A stretch of 64,000 nt of DNA from Hypholoma sublateritium FD-334 SS-4 (GCA_000827495.1 KN817611.1:83441-147440), one strand, 5' to 3'; shown: positions 43,407 through 55,807, counted from the stretch's first letter. Notes: generated from the letters alone by a model not told the origin. Made by a program: numbers and translations.

Positions 43407-44210
43407 TACATATTCAGAATATTTGCGCTCTGGGCGCGCCGCCGCGCGTCTTGTCGTGCGCCTTCTAAGTTCTAGTTCTACTCTCCGTGTTTGGCCCGCC
43501 TGAGTGCGCGCGAGCTGATTTGATGTATGTAGGTTGATCTTGGCGATCGCTCAATGCATGCAGCACCTGTGGTGACCACCTCAAGGGATCATCGGGCGAT
43601 AATGGTGTGTGGACGTCCTAATCAGCCCGTGTTGATGCTAACTGAGTTTTCGTGGGCTACGTGTATATGGGTGCCAATTCGCTCGCGTGCATGCGTGTTC
43701 TATGCACGTCTACGACGCGCGTGGATTCCGCTTGGGGTGCTGCTCACAGGTCGTGCCTCTGCGCTGCGACGTGTGCCTTGTTGGGGATGTCGGGAGCTTG
43801 AACATGGCTTGGACGCTGCGCGTGCCGCAGAGCGGATCCTCGTCTCTGCATTCACTTTTTACCCGCGCTGTCTCCGCGTCCATCATTCACGCTGCGCGGC
43901 GGGTTCTGCCTCACGCATTTCCATATCTATGTACGCGGAAGACTATCGATGGGAGCTTTGGGGCATACCGTAGGCGGTCACATCTAAAACGATCATTGTA
44001 GATATATCAGTGCGTTTGCCGCTCGCCCTCGCCCGTTCATGCGCTAATTACTGTTTGGGCTGCCCAAAGACAGCCGCATCGGGGCATAAACGACGCATTT
44101 ATTACGTCCTTCTCGGATATACACTCTTCGCCCACGAATACCGTGCCATGACCAATTGTATTACAGAGCGTCGCTGCAGGGGTGCACCGGGCGAAGAGCG
44201 GAACGCAGGT

Positions 44211-44250
44211 CCCTTATCAAGACATGCGCGCCGCGCGTTCGGTATATGGG
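44211..44250 (-). repeat. H1 hairpin, inverted copy
   Basis: On the minus strand reads CCCATATACCGAACGCGC and then GCGCGC; leader CGAGCAGCTGGCTATGGA precedes it. The only clear H1 facing the other way. Confidence 0.65.
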
Positions 44251-44834
44251 AAGTCAGATCCATAGCCAGCTGCTCGGCGCAGACTGATGTGGATGTAGAC
44301 GTTGTCATCGGGTTCCCGACTACGTGCAGCGGCTATAAATAATGTACACTAATCCACCGCAAGCGCCCAATGGAGTGAAGTCTGCTGTCTACTTCAAGTT
44401 GAAGTACATCTTTCCCTTCCCAACCGCATCCGCGCGCGTTGAAGCAGACCCGGGCCGAGAACGTAGCATTGACGGTATCGCATTCGCGCTGTCCGCGCAC
44501 TGCGTATTTGAAGCGCCCACCGTGCGGATGGCCAGCGACGGACATCTCCGGAACCGGGCATGCACAGCCCGCCCATTGTAACACCCAGTGCCCTGATGTC
44601 ATTGAGCAACGTCAGTTGTGATTTCTTGGGATATCACGCTATGCCCAAAATAGGTGCGGTGGGTCCGTCAGTGCTTCCTGACGTCAATCCAAGGTCCGCA
44701 CGCGTCGCGGAAATGGAATAGCATTGACATGAATAATACTTAGGCAGTGCGTTTAAGTAATGGTACACTCCAAAAAGCTCTGTTACAGTGGAAATAGAAA
44801 TGAAAATGGCGATGAAGATGAGAAAAATCACATC

Positions 44835-45500
44835 TCATGGCAACCGGATCCCTGCGCATTCCAGCCATGGGTCGTTCATTTTGCACATGAGCACGACGGC
44901 GGCGACAATGCCGTCGCACATCACGCTGTGCAGCCATATGTCGACAGAAAGTTCGAGAGCGAGTCCCATGGCCGCGCCCCCATCGCGTGCGACACGCAGG
45001 CGCGCGAAGGGCGTGCGGTCATCCAATGGGTTCAGGAGTTCATACTGTGAGTGATAGATCATGATGAACGGCCTTAGCAAGCATGCGGTGCGCCCGGGAG
45101 ATTAATATGCTCACCCAGGATAGCTGTCCGTCGGTCACCGTGCACCACTGATACTGAGCCGTGCCATTATAAAGCACCTTAAGGGTCCTGGAAAGGGTGT
45201 GCCACTTAGCGACGCGCGTACAGTGCGCGCAAATAAGGCGCACCGTGAGTGCGTTACGAGAAGGTGTTGTGGCGGCACAGGTTTCCCGCCGCCGAATGCG
45301 ATTGTGAGAGGCATGGCGCAGTGGAACGTGGTGACGGGCTGTTTATCGGCGAGAGTGCCTTTGCGGCGGAGGAGGACAGCATCAGAGCGCGCCTCGATGC
45401 AGTAACATATCTCCGTGTCGTTGCTGATGACCCAGGTCAGGCAGAGCTCCTCGCTGGCCTCCGATTGGTGAAAGGTGAGCGTGCGGTATTCCGATGACAT
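44835..45500 (-). CDS. DUF6593-like protein, 179 aa, three exons
   Basis: Exons 45244-45500, 45115-45187 and 44835-45044 (minus strand) join in frame with GT-AG introns of 56 and 70 bp. The N-terminus (EYRTLTFHQ...) and the C-terminal helix with ALELSVDIWLHSVMCDGIVAAVVLM resemble DUF6593, a family expanded in mushrooms whose fold is beta-rich with a C-terminal helix; function is unknown. A YQWC segment in exon 2 fits the family's aromatic beta-strand. The start ATG lies in CTCTAAATGTCATC. It sits in a low-repeat island with a second member at 48147-49102. Confidence 0.7.
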
Positions 45501-46396
45501 TTAGAGGGGGAAAATACAGGGAGCGAGCGACACAAAAAAAGGATGGTGGTGGTCTGAGATTAAGAAGCACGAGCCACTCGGTTGCGATGCATGCAGAGAA
45601 TGCACTTGAACGGGCATCAGGAGGCCCTCTGAAGCCATCAAGTATCAGGCTTTCTTTTAAGTTTCCGGATCTCCCCTGCCAGCACGGACGCGGGGTTCTT
45701 TCAAGTTGCCTTCCAGGGCTCCATGGCGCCCATCGCCAAGATTCACATCCCGACGGGGAGCATGATCGCAACACCTTCATAGAGTTAACATATGACTTTC
45801 AGAGCTACGATTTTGAGAGAAAAATGTATGTAGTCCTACAAGAAATGTACCACAATAATATGCAAATTGCGATGCAGACGCGGAGAGCCTAATAAACGTA
45901 ACGCTCATCAAAATCTACCTGCTAAAAATAGAACGTGCCTCTGGGCACTGGCAGCGCTTATTGTTGAACACGGAACATCCGGCAACTGCGCGACCGCGGT
46001 TTTCAGAAAGTGACACGGAGAGCAAAGTACATTGACCACTGGATAAGATAAGTATCAAGATCGAATTTACTCAATTAATGATAAACACAAAATAAAAACA
46101 TTCAAACGTATCCCCAGCTTGGCCCTTGCGGACGTCGCTGTTTAAATGATAAATTATCGGCTCATGGCATGTCACGAGATGTCAATGCATTACGCTGAAC
46201 GTTAAGGGCCGGCGGACTTTCGTCATCGATCGTGCTGCTTCCCCGTCACCCTGCCATACATTGACCACCAAGCCAACACCACCGTCTAGTTGGGAACCCG
46301 GAAACCGAACACGATTCAAATGTCCAAGGAATAATGCAAACTGTAAGTAATACAAATTATAAGTAACCAACAATGTTTTATCTCGTCTAGGTCTCG

Positions 46397-47581
46397 TCAG
46401 AACTGCAGCAAAACTTCAGGCCCAAAGAAACGGCTGAGCTTCGCCATCTTCGCTTGGGTATGGTCGTGTTGCGATCGGAGCATTTGATTAGCAGACCCGT
46501 CGAGCATGTGCATCGTTGGCGTCGTGGCGCCATCAGAGAACGAGTCCATGGCAGAGGAGTCATCCGAATCCCCGTCGACAGAAGCCATAGACATGGCGCT
46601 CGGTGTCGCAGATGGTAGTGGCTGCTCGAATGGATCTTCGTCGCGTGCGTACCTCCCGATTTCCTCGTCGCTGTTGTGATCGCCCTCCCCAAATATGAAA
46701 GTTAGAGAACTAGGACAATCCAACAGTGGTTTAGAGTCACTAGGCGAGACGGGCATCGGATTCGAATAGGTGGAATCTACGCTGTCGCGCCGCTCGCGCC
46801 ACGTTCCGGCAAGGAAGGCGAAACAGGAACGCCAACGGAATCCTGGACTAGCCGCTGAACTGGGCAACATTTCTACATCCGTCGTCATCGCGCTCAGCTG
46901 CATATCGTCTCTGGGCTCGACCATCCGCTCAAAGGTGCTGTTGTCCCGCCTATCCTCTTTCGCTCGCGTCTTCTTGTTGCGCGCGTTCGCGTTTGCGCCG
47001 ATATCTTGCATCTTTCCTAGGAGATCCCCCAGCGCGGACGGCAGAATCGTACGGCTTCGTTTCATCGACTGGACTTTGGCTGGTCCATTCTTGGCCTCTG
47101 CGCCTCGTTTTTGCGCGCGGATGCCGCCTATAGCTCCGATCTTGCTCTTCACGCGCAGAGCGCTACGCTTTTTCGGGGAGATGTTTTTGTGGTGGGAGAT
47201 AGTCTTGCTCGGGGAAGAGAGACGTGCAAGCTTCGCGAAGCCTGGATAAATAGCGGAACTGGATATTGCGTGATGCATGGGCTGCTCCCCATCATACGCG
47301 ACGCTCGTGTGTGCGGAAGCCAGGGGGGATGGGGCACATTCCGCGGACACCCGTTCGAATGCGTAGGAGGGGCTGTCGTGCCATTGATGCGCCCCAGGAT
47401 CAGGCGCCCTGTTCAGTTTCATCTTGTCGAGTCCGCGTTTGATGATCAGAGGCCCTTCGCGGTGTGGGAGCGCGAGCGCGGCGCCGCCGCGCTGGTGCCA
47501 CTTGGTCTTTGCTTTGTTGGATGCTGCGAGCGGTAGCTTCGGTTTAACTCGCGCTGCGTGTTGGGCTCGGTCGCTGGCCAT
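46397..47581 (-). CDS. Hypothetical protein, 394 aa, likely nuclear
   Basis: Single-exon frame. An in-frame extension upstream to 47731 exists, but the ATG at 47581 (MASDRAQ) is preferred because the extension lacks an ATG near its start. The first half is strongly basic (KPKLP, SPKKRSALRVKSK, MKRSRT, ARNKKTRAKEDRR), suggesting nuclear targeting. The second half is Ser-, Asp- and Pro-rich and low in complexity (GEGDHNSDEE, DGDSDDSSAMDSFSDG). The last residues AKLSRFFGPEVLLQF look like a short conserved tail. No enzyme domain is visible. A CACGTG box lies upstream at 47720-47725. I do not recognise the family. Confidence 0.6.
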   Translation of the reverse strand: MASDRAQHAARVKPKLPLAASNKAKTKWHQRGGAALALPHREGPLIIKRGLDKMKLNRAPDPGAHQWHDSPSYAFERVSAECAPSPLASAHTSVAYDGEQPMHHAISSSAIYPGFAKLARLSSPSKTISHHKNISPKKRSALRVKSKIGAIGGIRAQKRGAEAKNGPAKVQSMKRSRTILPSALGDLLGKMQDIGANANARNKKTRAKEDRRDNSTFERMVEPRDDMQLSAMTTDVEMLPSSAASPGFRWRSCFAFLAGTWRERRDSVDSTYSNPMPVSPSDSKPLLDCPSSLTFIFGEGDHNSDEEIGRYARDEDPFEQPLPSATPSAMSMASVDGDSDDSSAMDSFSDGATTPTMHMLDGSANQMLRSQHDHTQAKMAKLSRFFGPEVLLQF

Positions 47582-48146
47582 GGCACGTCGACTCGGATGG
47601 ACAATTCGTGGGTGGTGGTGGTATGGAAAGAGCCACGTTCCTCGCCATCTAGCTATAAGGAGCCACTGAGGGCCAACAAAGGCCTTTATCCGCGCCCGCG
47701 GCCTGGCGCTGATGTCGTGCACGTGGAGCAAGGAGCGCTTTGCGCAGGCCTGAAAGGGCCTTTCGCTCGGTGGTTATAGGGGCGTTGATCCCAAAGCGTA
47801 CTCACCTGTGTTCGGACGCGCTTTGTCGCCGCTTTGTTGTTCACGCAATGTACCTCGGTTTCTACGTCTACGTTTGGAGAACAATCCTCGAGGTGTCAGC
47901 ACTGTCGATGTCTATCGCATCGTACACAGTGAAATATTATTCCCATGAGGGAGGTGTGATTACCGCCATCGGACTTGACAGTCGACGTTTTAGTACGAAC
48001 TCGGACTCGATTTCACCGGATTTCATCCCACCGCCCATGATCAATTGTGTTTGACTACAACTCCGGCCAATTTCTTTCGAATATTCCCCCGTCGAGCAGT
48101 TTAAATTACAACAGAGGAATTAGCGTGGCATTGACTACGTAGGTGT

Positions 48147-49102
48147 CTATTCCACTGGCCGGTACACATTCCTCATCAGAACAACCGTGCAAAAAAGACA
48201 CATCTGCAACAAATACGCATACTCCCCATTCAACCATAGGATGGCTCCCTCCAGGTGCACCTTTCGCGTAAGCACCGGAATAACACGTCCAATAAGCCAT
48301 TTAGGAGGGAATATTCCTCCCCTTCCTACGCGTAACTTATCAGGGCAACATAACATGATTAGTGTGTTGTTTCGCGAAGTGGAAATCGTTGAAATACCTC
48401 ATATTGTCCAGTGCGATCATCATGTAGCCAAAAGAACTCCTCTCCTCGCACAACCATCCTCCTATTCCTTAATAATCCGTTGTAAGTGTTTATCGCTCCG
48501 TTAATTCAGCGAACTTACATGGGCTTGTCCTTGTCGTATGCTCTAAAAACCCTGCAAGCCTGTGTCGCCCGAGTTACACCCAGTGGCGCTGCATGCAGAA
48601 TCGATGCTCCGCAGAAGCCATCGCGGTGTCCCTCCTGACCATGTCCGCCGTCCTTTGCATCTGCATCAGCTTGTATTCTCTCCTTGCGTGCCGCGGTATT
48701 CCAACGTATCGCACAATCATCTCCCTCCCATGTGCCAGCCATGATACTCGCAACGTCCGCAGGATCAAGGCAGCGGTGCATAACTGTCAAATCGTTGTCC
48801 GTTTCCGACCGGACAACAAAGTATGGCTCGTCCGTTGATGCGTATAGTAGGGTTTGATCATAGATGTTGCATTCCGTAAGCCCAAGGGAAGCATCGAGAG
48901 AGGTGGGGGCCAGGACGAAGCGGAGAAAGGGGGAATATTTCACTTCCGCATGATTACTCGAGGCTGGCTGGGATGCTGCGCCTGTGGCCCGGGAGTCGGT
49001 GCTTGTAAGTGTGCGCTGGACTTCAGCCATCCGCAGAAGGAGGCGCAATTCGGCTGAGTAGGGGCGTTCAATGTTCGATAGAATCTGTGGCGCTACTGAC
49101 AT
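48147..49102 (-). CDS. DUF6593-like protein, 280 aa, three exons
   Basis: Exons 48519-49102, 48398-48467 and 48147-48335 (minus strand); introns of 51 and 62 bp are GT-AG, the second with a CTAAT branch motif, and the joined frame is open. The layout matches the shorter gene at 44835-45500: a strand-rich middle (ECNIYDQTLLYASTDEPYFV), a GEEFFWLHDD segment in exon 2, and a C-terminal hydrophobic helix (LEGAILWLNGEYAYLLQMCLF). The longer N-terminus has a Ser/Ala-rich stretch. Function unknown. A TATTTATAATA sequence lies about 15-25 bp before the start. The two genes flank 46397-47581. Confidence 0.65.
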
Positions 49103-49904
49103 CTAGATATTATAAATACATTAAAGCTTAAATAAGTGGCACAGCTGGGCCGGCGACGCGTTGGCAGAACGCTTTGTGATTGATGAGATCTACATATTCA
49201 TAGTCACTGTCCACTCCAAGTATGTAAACGAGTTCCCTTAGACCCAATCTAGATTCAGATGGTGATGTGAGATGTAATCGACGAATATATTCGAGGCTGT
49301 CGTATGTCCTCCCGCAACCGCTGTCTTTTGTAAATCAATAAATAGGCTTTGTTGCTTGAATTTAAATAGCGTCGATAAATTTAGCAAAATATGATCTGAT
49401 CTGAATCAACCACCGATGTTCCCAGGTGGCTATCCGGCTCGCGCCTTTCTTCAGAACTCTTTCGCGCTGGGCATTGTTTGAAGGCTGACAGATGAATATG
49501 GACTCGCTGTATTTTCATATCATGTAATCGATTGAAGGTGCGAAGCAAGCGATCGACTCAATATATATTCAGCACACAATTGTCGGCATTCGACAGGCAC
49601 CTGAGTGCGCTATGCTTGGCGGTCTATTGTAATTATATGCAAGTTGCCTACGGAATATTTCCGCTCATCTGGGGGTCTTTGAGACGCTCGCCCCGCTCCG
49701 CTCTCCTAGAGATATTCGTCTCTCTGTGCCTTTGTTTGCTGGCAATTGATATTATTCATCAAAATAGATGACACGCTCGTAATAGACGGTATAGCTTCTT
49801 AAAATGGTTCTTTCCTTAAATTGGCACCAGTTATGTAGAGAATTTGAGGGAGGGTACCTATGTGCGAGCGCGCCACGCACGCGCAAGTTGACTCTTTAGC
49901 GCAA
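49103..49904. other. No gene seen
   Basis: AT-richer, low-copy sequence between the DUF6593-like gene and the next array segment. No splice-consistent frame or repeat module was recognised. Confidence 0.45.
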
Positions 49905-49989
49905 GAGAAATAAAAATAACGAGGCATCGTGTGAATGTCCCAGATATAGCAACTGCTTCTGGACCACACAGTGACACACAGCCAAATAC
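49905..49989 (+). promoter_or_regulatory. M0 TATA-like block
   Basis: GAGAAATAAAAATAACGAGG, then CAGATATAGCAACTGC and GACACACAGCCAAATACC. Confidence 0.55.
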
Positions 49990-51440
49990 CTTTTCAACTT
50001 TCGACGAAAACTTGAACGTGAACTGTATCCTTCCATTCCCCATGTCCATACACCACTCGCCGCCTTCGCCACCTGCGCGCCTACGCCCGTAAGCCATCGT
50101 AACATGCAGGGAGCTCCCGGCTCGTACGCCATAGCGGAGTCTCCCAGCATAGGCATGCGCTGAGGAGTACTAGGTGGGCAGCGAGCGAACGGCACGCTGC
50201 TCCCGTATCCATCCACCCCACGCTAGCATCGCCCAGCAGCTGCATATACCGAACGAACAGCGGGAATAGCCCCAATATCGTTAGGTATTTATGTATTTGA
50301 AGTGACTGGGCGATGCTTGTCGTGCGGCCATGTTGGAGCCCATGAACCGTCCATCCGATTACAATCGATAACGGCGTCCACGTTTTAGATACGCGTTTGT
50401 CGCTCGGCTTCAGGAAATGCGTGGGCACGGTGATCCTTCGGTCGAGTACAGGTATGTCCCCTGTCGTCTACGCTGTGTGGTGCTCTCTAAACGCCGCCTG
50501 CAGCGCCCTTCCGTCTCCCTGCACTGCTTCCCCGTAACCCGTGCTATCGCCCTCACACACACGCCGCCTCTGCCTTCGTCCCGCCCCCTTTCCCTCGGAA
50601 CTTTGATCGCTCCCCTATATGCGCGTCTCCCACTCGCCTACGCCGCGCCATCTCCCCCACCCGCGCCCCCCTCGCCCTTCTTGCGCTTCATGCCTGCCGG
50701 TCGCCTTCCATCGCACCGTCGTGCAGCCGCACGTCTCAATCAACGTCCCACCAGCGTTGTCGCTCTGCCGCCCTCCATCCAATCTCGAACGTCCGCGTCA
50801 TCGCCCGCGTCCGTCGTTCCATATCACCCTCTCCCCCCATTTTCCATGCATCCCGTCCCCCCATTTCGCCTACGCCACGCCACGCCCTCTCCGCCACCCG
50901 CGCCAACCTCGCCCTCCCTCGCGTCGTGGATACTGGTCGCCGTCCATCGCGCCATCACGCTGCCGCACACCTCACTCAAAGTCCTCGCACCGCCCATGCG
51001 ATCTCGATCGTCATCCCCCCCGTCCGTCGCTCCATATCGCCCGCCGATGGTGCGGTCCTGTACAGCCCGTACACTCAGCCCCTCGCCTGCTTGCGATGCG
51101 CTGCGCCGTGTCCTCCGCCTACACCACCCCGCCGTCGCCCCATGGCTACTGGGCTCCCGCGCCCACCCGCGCGGCCCAGTGGTTCGCTCGCGTGGATTGA
51201 TGTACGTCTCTTGTTCGCTACGCTGCGCCGCGTGCTTACACGGCCCACAGCGTACTTGATCGCTCCTGCGCCGTATATTCGCTCGGCGGCGTCCGTCCGC
51301 CCGACATCGACGAAAGTTGATTTATTCTTATATGCACGTCCCCACCCATCTTCGCCGGACCCCGCGCCCTGCACTGCACCTGCGCCGCTCCTGCACCTCC
51401 GCGTCGCCATCCGCGCAGTGTTCCACTCTAGAGGCGCCTC

Positions 51441-51465
51441 CCCATATCCAGCAACTGAATATAGG
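51441..51465 (+). repeat. H1 hairpin, truncated
   Basis: CCCATAT and ATATAGG arms remain, but the GC-rich inner stem is deleted. Confidence 0.5.
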
Positions 51466-51687
51466 CAGTCCCGATTCGAATTGGAAGAGGGCGCTGGGGC
51501 TTCCCGCCGTGCCGTCGTGCCTGGTTCCCGCCCCGCCAAATCTATTTTCACTCGGTACATCCCGTCGTCGCGTGCGGCCCATCCTCCCCCTTTCGTGGCG
51601 TCGATTCGCTCTTCGCTCTCTTTCTGTTATATGCACGTCTCCTGCGCGTCGGAGCGCGCCGCGCCCAGAGCCCGCCGTGCCTTCCGC

Positions 51688-51735
51688 TGTCCCCACGCTG
51701 CGCATGCATGTGCACCGTGTACCTGGCGGGGGACA
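51688..51735 (+). repeat. H2 hairpin
   Basis: TGTCCCC(A)CGCTG against TGGCGGGGGACA with a 4-base insertion in the loop. Confidence 0.65.
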
Positions 51736-51972
51736 TAAGCCATAGTGGTGGCGAAGCTCTGCGCGCGCCGCCGTGCGTCTCCTTCGCGCTGATTTGGTCG
51801 GTGCTAGGCGGCCTATACGCCGATCCGCTTGTCTCGGAACATTGAGTTACTCGGCGGTATGCACGCCCGTCTTTAGACTCGTTCCCCGGGCGGCTCTGCG
51901 CCCTTTGTTAATCCTGCGCCGCCCGTTCGTCCCGCGTCTTCGTCCGCCCGGCATGTACCACTGGTGCATCTG

Positions 51973-52017
51973 CCCATATGCCCGCCGCGGCCCGCGTGAG
52001 GCGCAGCTGGATATGGG
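51973..52017 (+). repeat. H1 hairpin
   Basis: Perfect CCCATAT/ATATGGG outer stem; the tip is enlarged (GCCGCGGCCCGC). Confidence 0.65.
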
Positions 52018-52220
52018 CAGTGAAGCCTGCGGAAGGAAAGTGCGGGGCGCTTCTCGTCGTGTTGGAGCGCCTGCCGCGCTCACCCCGCCCATCTAATAAG
52101 TCGGGCTCGGTCTGTCGTCCCGTGCACCCCATTCCACTTTTCGTCGCCCCGCCCCGCTCTGCTATACGTGTGTCTTCAGCGAGTCGCAGATGCCGCGCCC
52201 AGATCCGGATCTGCATCCAT

Positions 52221-52264
52221 TGTCCCCACGCCGCGCATGTGCGCCATGTACGCGGCGGGGGACA
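52221..52264 (+). repeat. H2 hairpin
   Basis: TGTCCCC(A)CGCCG against CGGCGGGGGACA, 12 pairs; loop CATGTGCGCCATG. Confidence 0.75.
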
Positions 52265-52885
52265 TGAGTGTCTCAAAAAGGTTCGGGCTCTGGGCGCGCT
52301 GCCGCGCGTCTTGTCGGGCGCCCTCCTCTGACTGTCCTTGGCCCGGCCTCGCGCGGAGTGTAGTCTTGGCTGGTTCAAGATAATCTGAAGTAGTACGACG
52401 ATTAGTCGATCGACGCCCGGAGCACGAAGATGAGGCGACCATCTCGGGTGATCTTCGGGGTTTTGGCGGTGTGTGGACTCTTGGATTTACCTGCATCTGT
52501 GCTAACCGTGCTGTGGGTATACCCGCGTTGGGCTATGTATATACGGACGCCGATTCACCCGCGTGTATGCGTCTCTCATACCCGCCTGGGACGCGCGTGG
52601 ATTTTGCCCGTAGTGCCGTTTGCCGTTCGCTGGCCCTGTCCTGTCCTCTCGTCGCGCGATGTGTGGCCTGCCGAACCTCCCCCACCCATCGTATCGTAAT
52701 TCGCGTCAGCCGCCATCGCGCCCGTGCAACTCATTCATCCATCCGCGCGGCTCTCCCGTGCGCACACCTCCTTACTGTCCACGCTCGCTTGTGTTCCGCC
52801 TGCAAAGCTCCTGGCTGTTCCGCCGCCCGTATTTTAACACTCGCGTATGCATCCACCCAGCATCCGATGGCAGTATTTGACGACT

Positions 52886-52927
52886 CCCCACATGCCGAGC
52901 GCGCACGGCGCGCGGCGGCATTTGGGG
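52886..52927 (+). repeat. H1 hairpin
   Basis: CCCCA/TGGGG, ATGCCG/CGGCAT and GCGC-rich inner stem; paralogue of 27373 with the same leader. Confidence 0.7.
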
Positions 52928-53067
52928 AAGAAAACGCACGTTGTCTGCGGCGTGCTGGGTGTTTCCGCTTCGCTTCTTCCTGACGTACCGCTCTCCGTCG
53001 TCCGGTGTCAAGTGATTCGACGTCCTCGTCCGTGCGGTGAACTCCTGCGCGGCGCGCAGGGCATTCT

Positions 53068-53112
53068 GCTGCCCGTGCGGCACTAGTGGGCGCCGTGGGT
53101 CCTGCAGGGACA
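53068..53112 (+). repeat. H2 hairpin, degenerate
   Basis: CTGCCCGTGC and CCTGCAGGGACA arms; the loop matches the copy at 4306. Confidence 0.4.
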
Positions 53113-53304
53113 TCTGGATGTTTAGGAGCGCCGGGCGCACCGCTGTGCGTTTTTTGGGGTGTGCACTTGCCGCTCCGCTCCTGCTTTCTAACCCATAAGC
53201 GTCCTGTACATTCAGAAGATTTTCTGCGGGAGATTTGAGATGAAGGATGTTTTGTATGTCCGTGCTCCCGTAAATATGTACAGTTTTTGTGCGTCTGTGC
53301 GCAG

Positions 53305-53367
53305 GGAAATAAAAATAGCGCATGACGCAGATACGGCAACAGCTTCTGGGCCACGCGCAGCCAAACA
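53305..53367 (+). promoter_or_regulatory. M0 TATA-like block
   Basis: GGAAATAAAAATAGCGCATG, then GATACGGCAACAGCTTCTGG and CGCAGCCAAACAC. Confidence 0.55.
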
Positions 53368-53560
53368 CTCTCCTGCCTTTCAACCACTTCTCTGCCGTCG
53401 CACACGCCGCCTCCGCCACCCTGAGTCTCTCACCAAGCAGGCGCCTCTCGTTGCGGACTCTCCCTCGATCCACCATCGCATCCTCAATCAACTCAATCGC
53501 TGCGTTCCGTGACCCTCCCCACGTCGGTATCCGCCCAGCGCTTCGCAGTGGCCGTGACTG

Positions 53561-53600
53561 CCCATATAGCGAACGCGCGACGCGCGTGAGTGGATAAGGG
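53561..53600 (+). repeat. H1 hairpin
   Basis: Inner ACGCGC-GAC-GCGCGT perfect; 194 bp after M0. Confidence 0.7.
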
Positions 53601-54575
53601 TAGTCCTTGTTCCACTGTGAACCTTTCTGGGCGCCGCCCGTCGTGCTGCTCTGCTGCTGCACCTCTCTAGCAAACCCGATCTCCGCCGATGTTCGTCCTT
53701 CCGCCCGTCTGCGTGGGCTGGCCATGCTCCGGTATGCACGTCCGTCCCCTCCTGGCTACGATCTGCGGCGCCCTCTGACTATCTGACCGCCTGCAGCGAA
53801 TCTCTCTCTCCCGCGCTGCTTGGCCGATGGTCTGTCTCCCACACCTGCCGCCCGGTCAATATCGGCTGCTGTCGTGCCCGTGAACCAGGCCACCACATAC
53901 CCTCGCAACCCACCATCTCCTCCATCCATGCCTCGTTCGCTCGCTCCTCGCGAATGTCTACTTGGTGGGAATCAAGCGGCGCGCTGTCACGCTGCCGCAC
54001 TAGCTCTTCTGATCTCAACCAACGTCGCCGCCATCGTCGCCTCGTTCCACCTATATGCACATCTCTTACCGGTATCCGTCGCGCCGCGGTCATCTTCGCC
54101 CTACCATCCGTCGCTCTCCCTGCACCACCTGCCTGCTCAATGCCGTTCGTCATCCTTTCACGCCGCCGCGCCTATCCCCTCCCATTCAATCTCACTCAAC
54201 ATACCACCATTTCGCGCTGTACAGTCTGACCGGTCAGCTCATTCCGCTGGTACACGTATGTCACCTATTCGTCTACGCCGCGTCACGCGCTCACAAGGCC
54301 TCCAGCCTATTTTTAAATCCCTGTGCCGCATACTCAATGGGCACGCCAGACGTGGCGTCGCTCTGCCGTCCCTCCCCGCCATCTCAAATGTCTCGATGCA
54401 TCCTCCATCGTTGCTGAACAGCACCATCGCCCATCCGCTCGGACCGTCGAATATGCACGGTCCATCCATGTGCACTGCTGCCTGTCTTAGCCGAGCTCCG
54501 TGCGCTTCGTTATCCCGGCGCCGCTCCTCGCCTCACGCGTCGTCAATCGCCCAGCGCTCCACAGTGGGCGTATCT

Positions 54576-54619
54576 CCCGATATGCCGCCCGCCCGCGGCG
54601 GCGCGTGGCTGCATATAGG
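54576..54619 (+). repeat. H1 hairpin
   Basis: ATATGC/GCATAT outer stem, enlarged CG-rich tip as in 32960. Confidence 0.6.
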
Positions 54620-54817
54620 CAGGGTCCCATGCTGTGAATGCTTCTGGGCGATTCCCGTCGTCCTGTCGCGCCTGCCGCACCCACCCCGCCCATCTGATAT
54701 CACTCGATCGCGCTCTGTCGTCCCGTCCACCCCATTCTCCTGTTTTCGGGGCCCTGAATTAATCTTCTATATACATGTCTACAGCGCGCCGCGCCCAGAT
54801 CCAGCTGTACATCCGAC

Positions 54818-54861
54818 TGTCCCCACGCTGTGCATGTGCACCATGTACCCGGCGGGGGACA
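54818..54861 (+). repeat. H2 hairpin
   Basis: TGTCCCC(A)CGCTG/CGGCGGGGGACA with one T:G pair. Confidence 0.75.
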
Positions 54862-55767
54862 TGAGTGAATCCCCGTATGGGGGCTCTGTGCGCGCTGCCG
54901 TGCGTCTCCTCGTGCGCCTTCCACTCTCCGCATTTGACCTGGCCCCGCGCGGGGCGTCATCTCGGCTTGCGCGTATACTGACGTGTGATGTAGGTTGATG
55001 ATTCTGTCGATCGGTTGACGCTTGGAACGCAGGTGACCACCTCGAGGGAGAGGGATGATTGGGGTGATAACGGTGTGTGGACGCTTGAACATCACTCGTG
55101 TCCGCTAACTGCGTTTGGAGTAGACAGCCAGGGCGACGTGTACATGCGCGTTACTCGCTCCTCCATTGCCGCCTGCACGTCGTGCGTGGACACCGCCGGG
55201 TGGCACGTAAAGGGCTACACACTGCGCCCGGCGTGCACTCAGCGCGGCTCGGTGCGTCTCCTCTCTGCGTCCGATTCTCGCCCACCAAACGTGAACAGAG
55301 TAAACTTAGAGCCAATCTGCACCCGCCGATTTTGGCACCTGCGCTCCTCCGTATCACACCAGACAGAGTGTTACCGGTGCGCACGCCGCCTACGTCCCCC
55401 AGCATGGTATCACACGATTGACGGGACGGGCATCTCGTCAACTTCTCACAGCGCTCCAATCCTTTCTGTAGGTTGTTGGCCTCCTGTCGGGCTGTCGTCT
55501 TTCGGTGCTAATTCGATCTGAGTCAATGTGGGCCATCCTCATTAAAGATGCAGAACTGCTGACCAACCCACGCCGCGCGGTGTCAGCTCATCATCCCCTG
55601 TCCACCGCAATCGCCCATCCACATGGATTTCCCTCATACACACGTACACCCCTTGCCTGTCTGCACGCCGTAGCCCTGTATACGCGTCCCCTGCCCATAT
55701 ACGCAGCCCGCTGCCCCGCTCCATCTCGTGTCTACATTCGCCCAGCACTCTACGCCGGATGTCCCTT

Positions 55768-55807
55768 CCCATATTCTGGCCGCGCAAGGCGTGTGGCTTG
55801 ATTTGGG
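55768..55807 (+). repeat. H1 hairpin, weakened
   Basis: CCCA/TGGG kept; inner arms pair only with G:U help. Confidence 0.5.

Larger units (their letters stand above)
42186..44400 (+). repeat. C+T-rich hairpin array, segment 6, with an inverted end
   Basis: H1 at 43110, H2 at 43363 and M3 at 43648 in the usual orientation. Sequence from about 44090 carries an H1 in the opposite orientation (44211-44250). 44005-44090 matches 56285-56370 in direct orientation, so an inversion breakpoint lies near 44090. Confidence 0.6.

Noticed and set aside
45494..45892. Plus-strand frame of 132 codons opposite the DUF6593-like gene promoter
   Set aside because: Composition is not coding-like over its first two thirds and it overlaps the better-supported minus-strand gene start.
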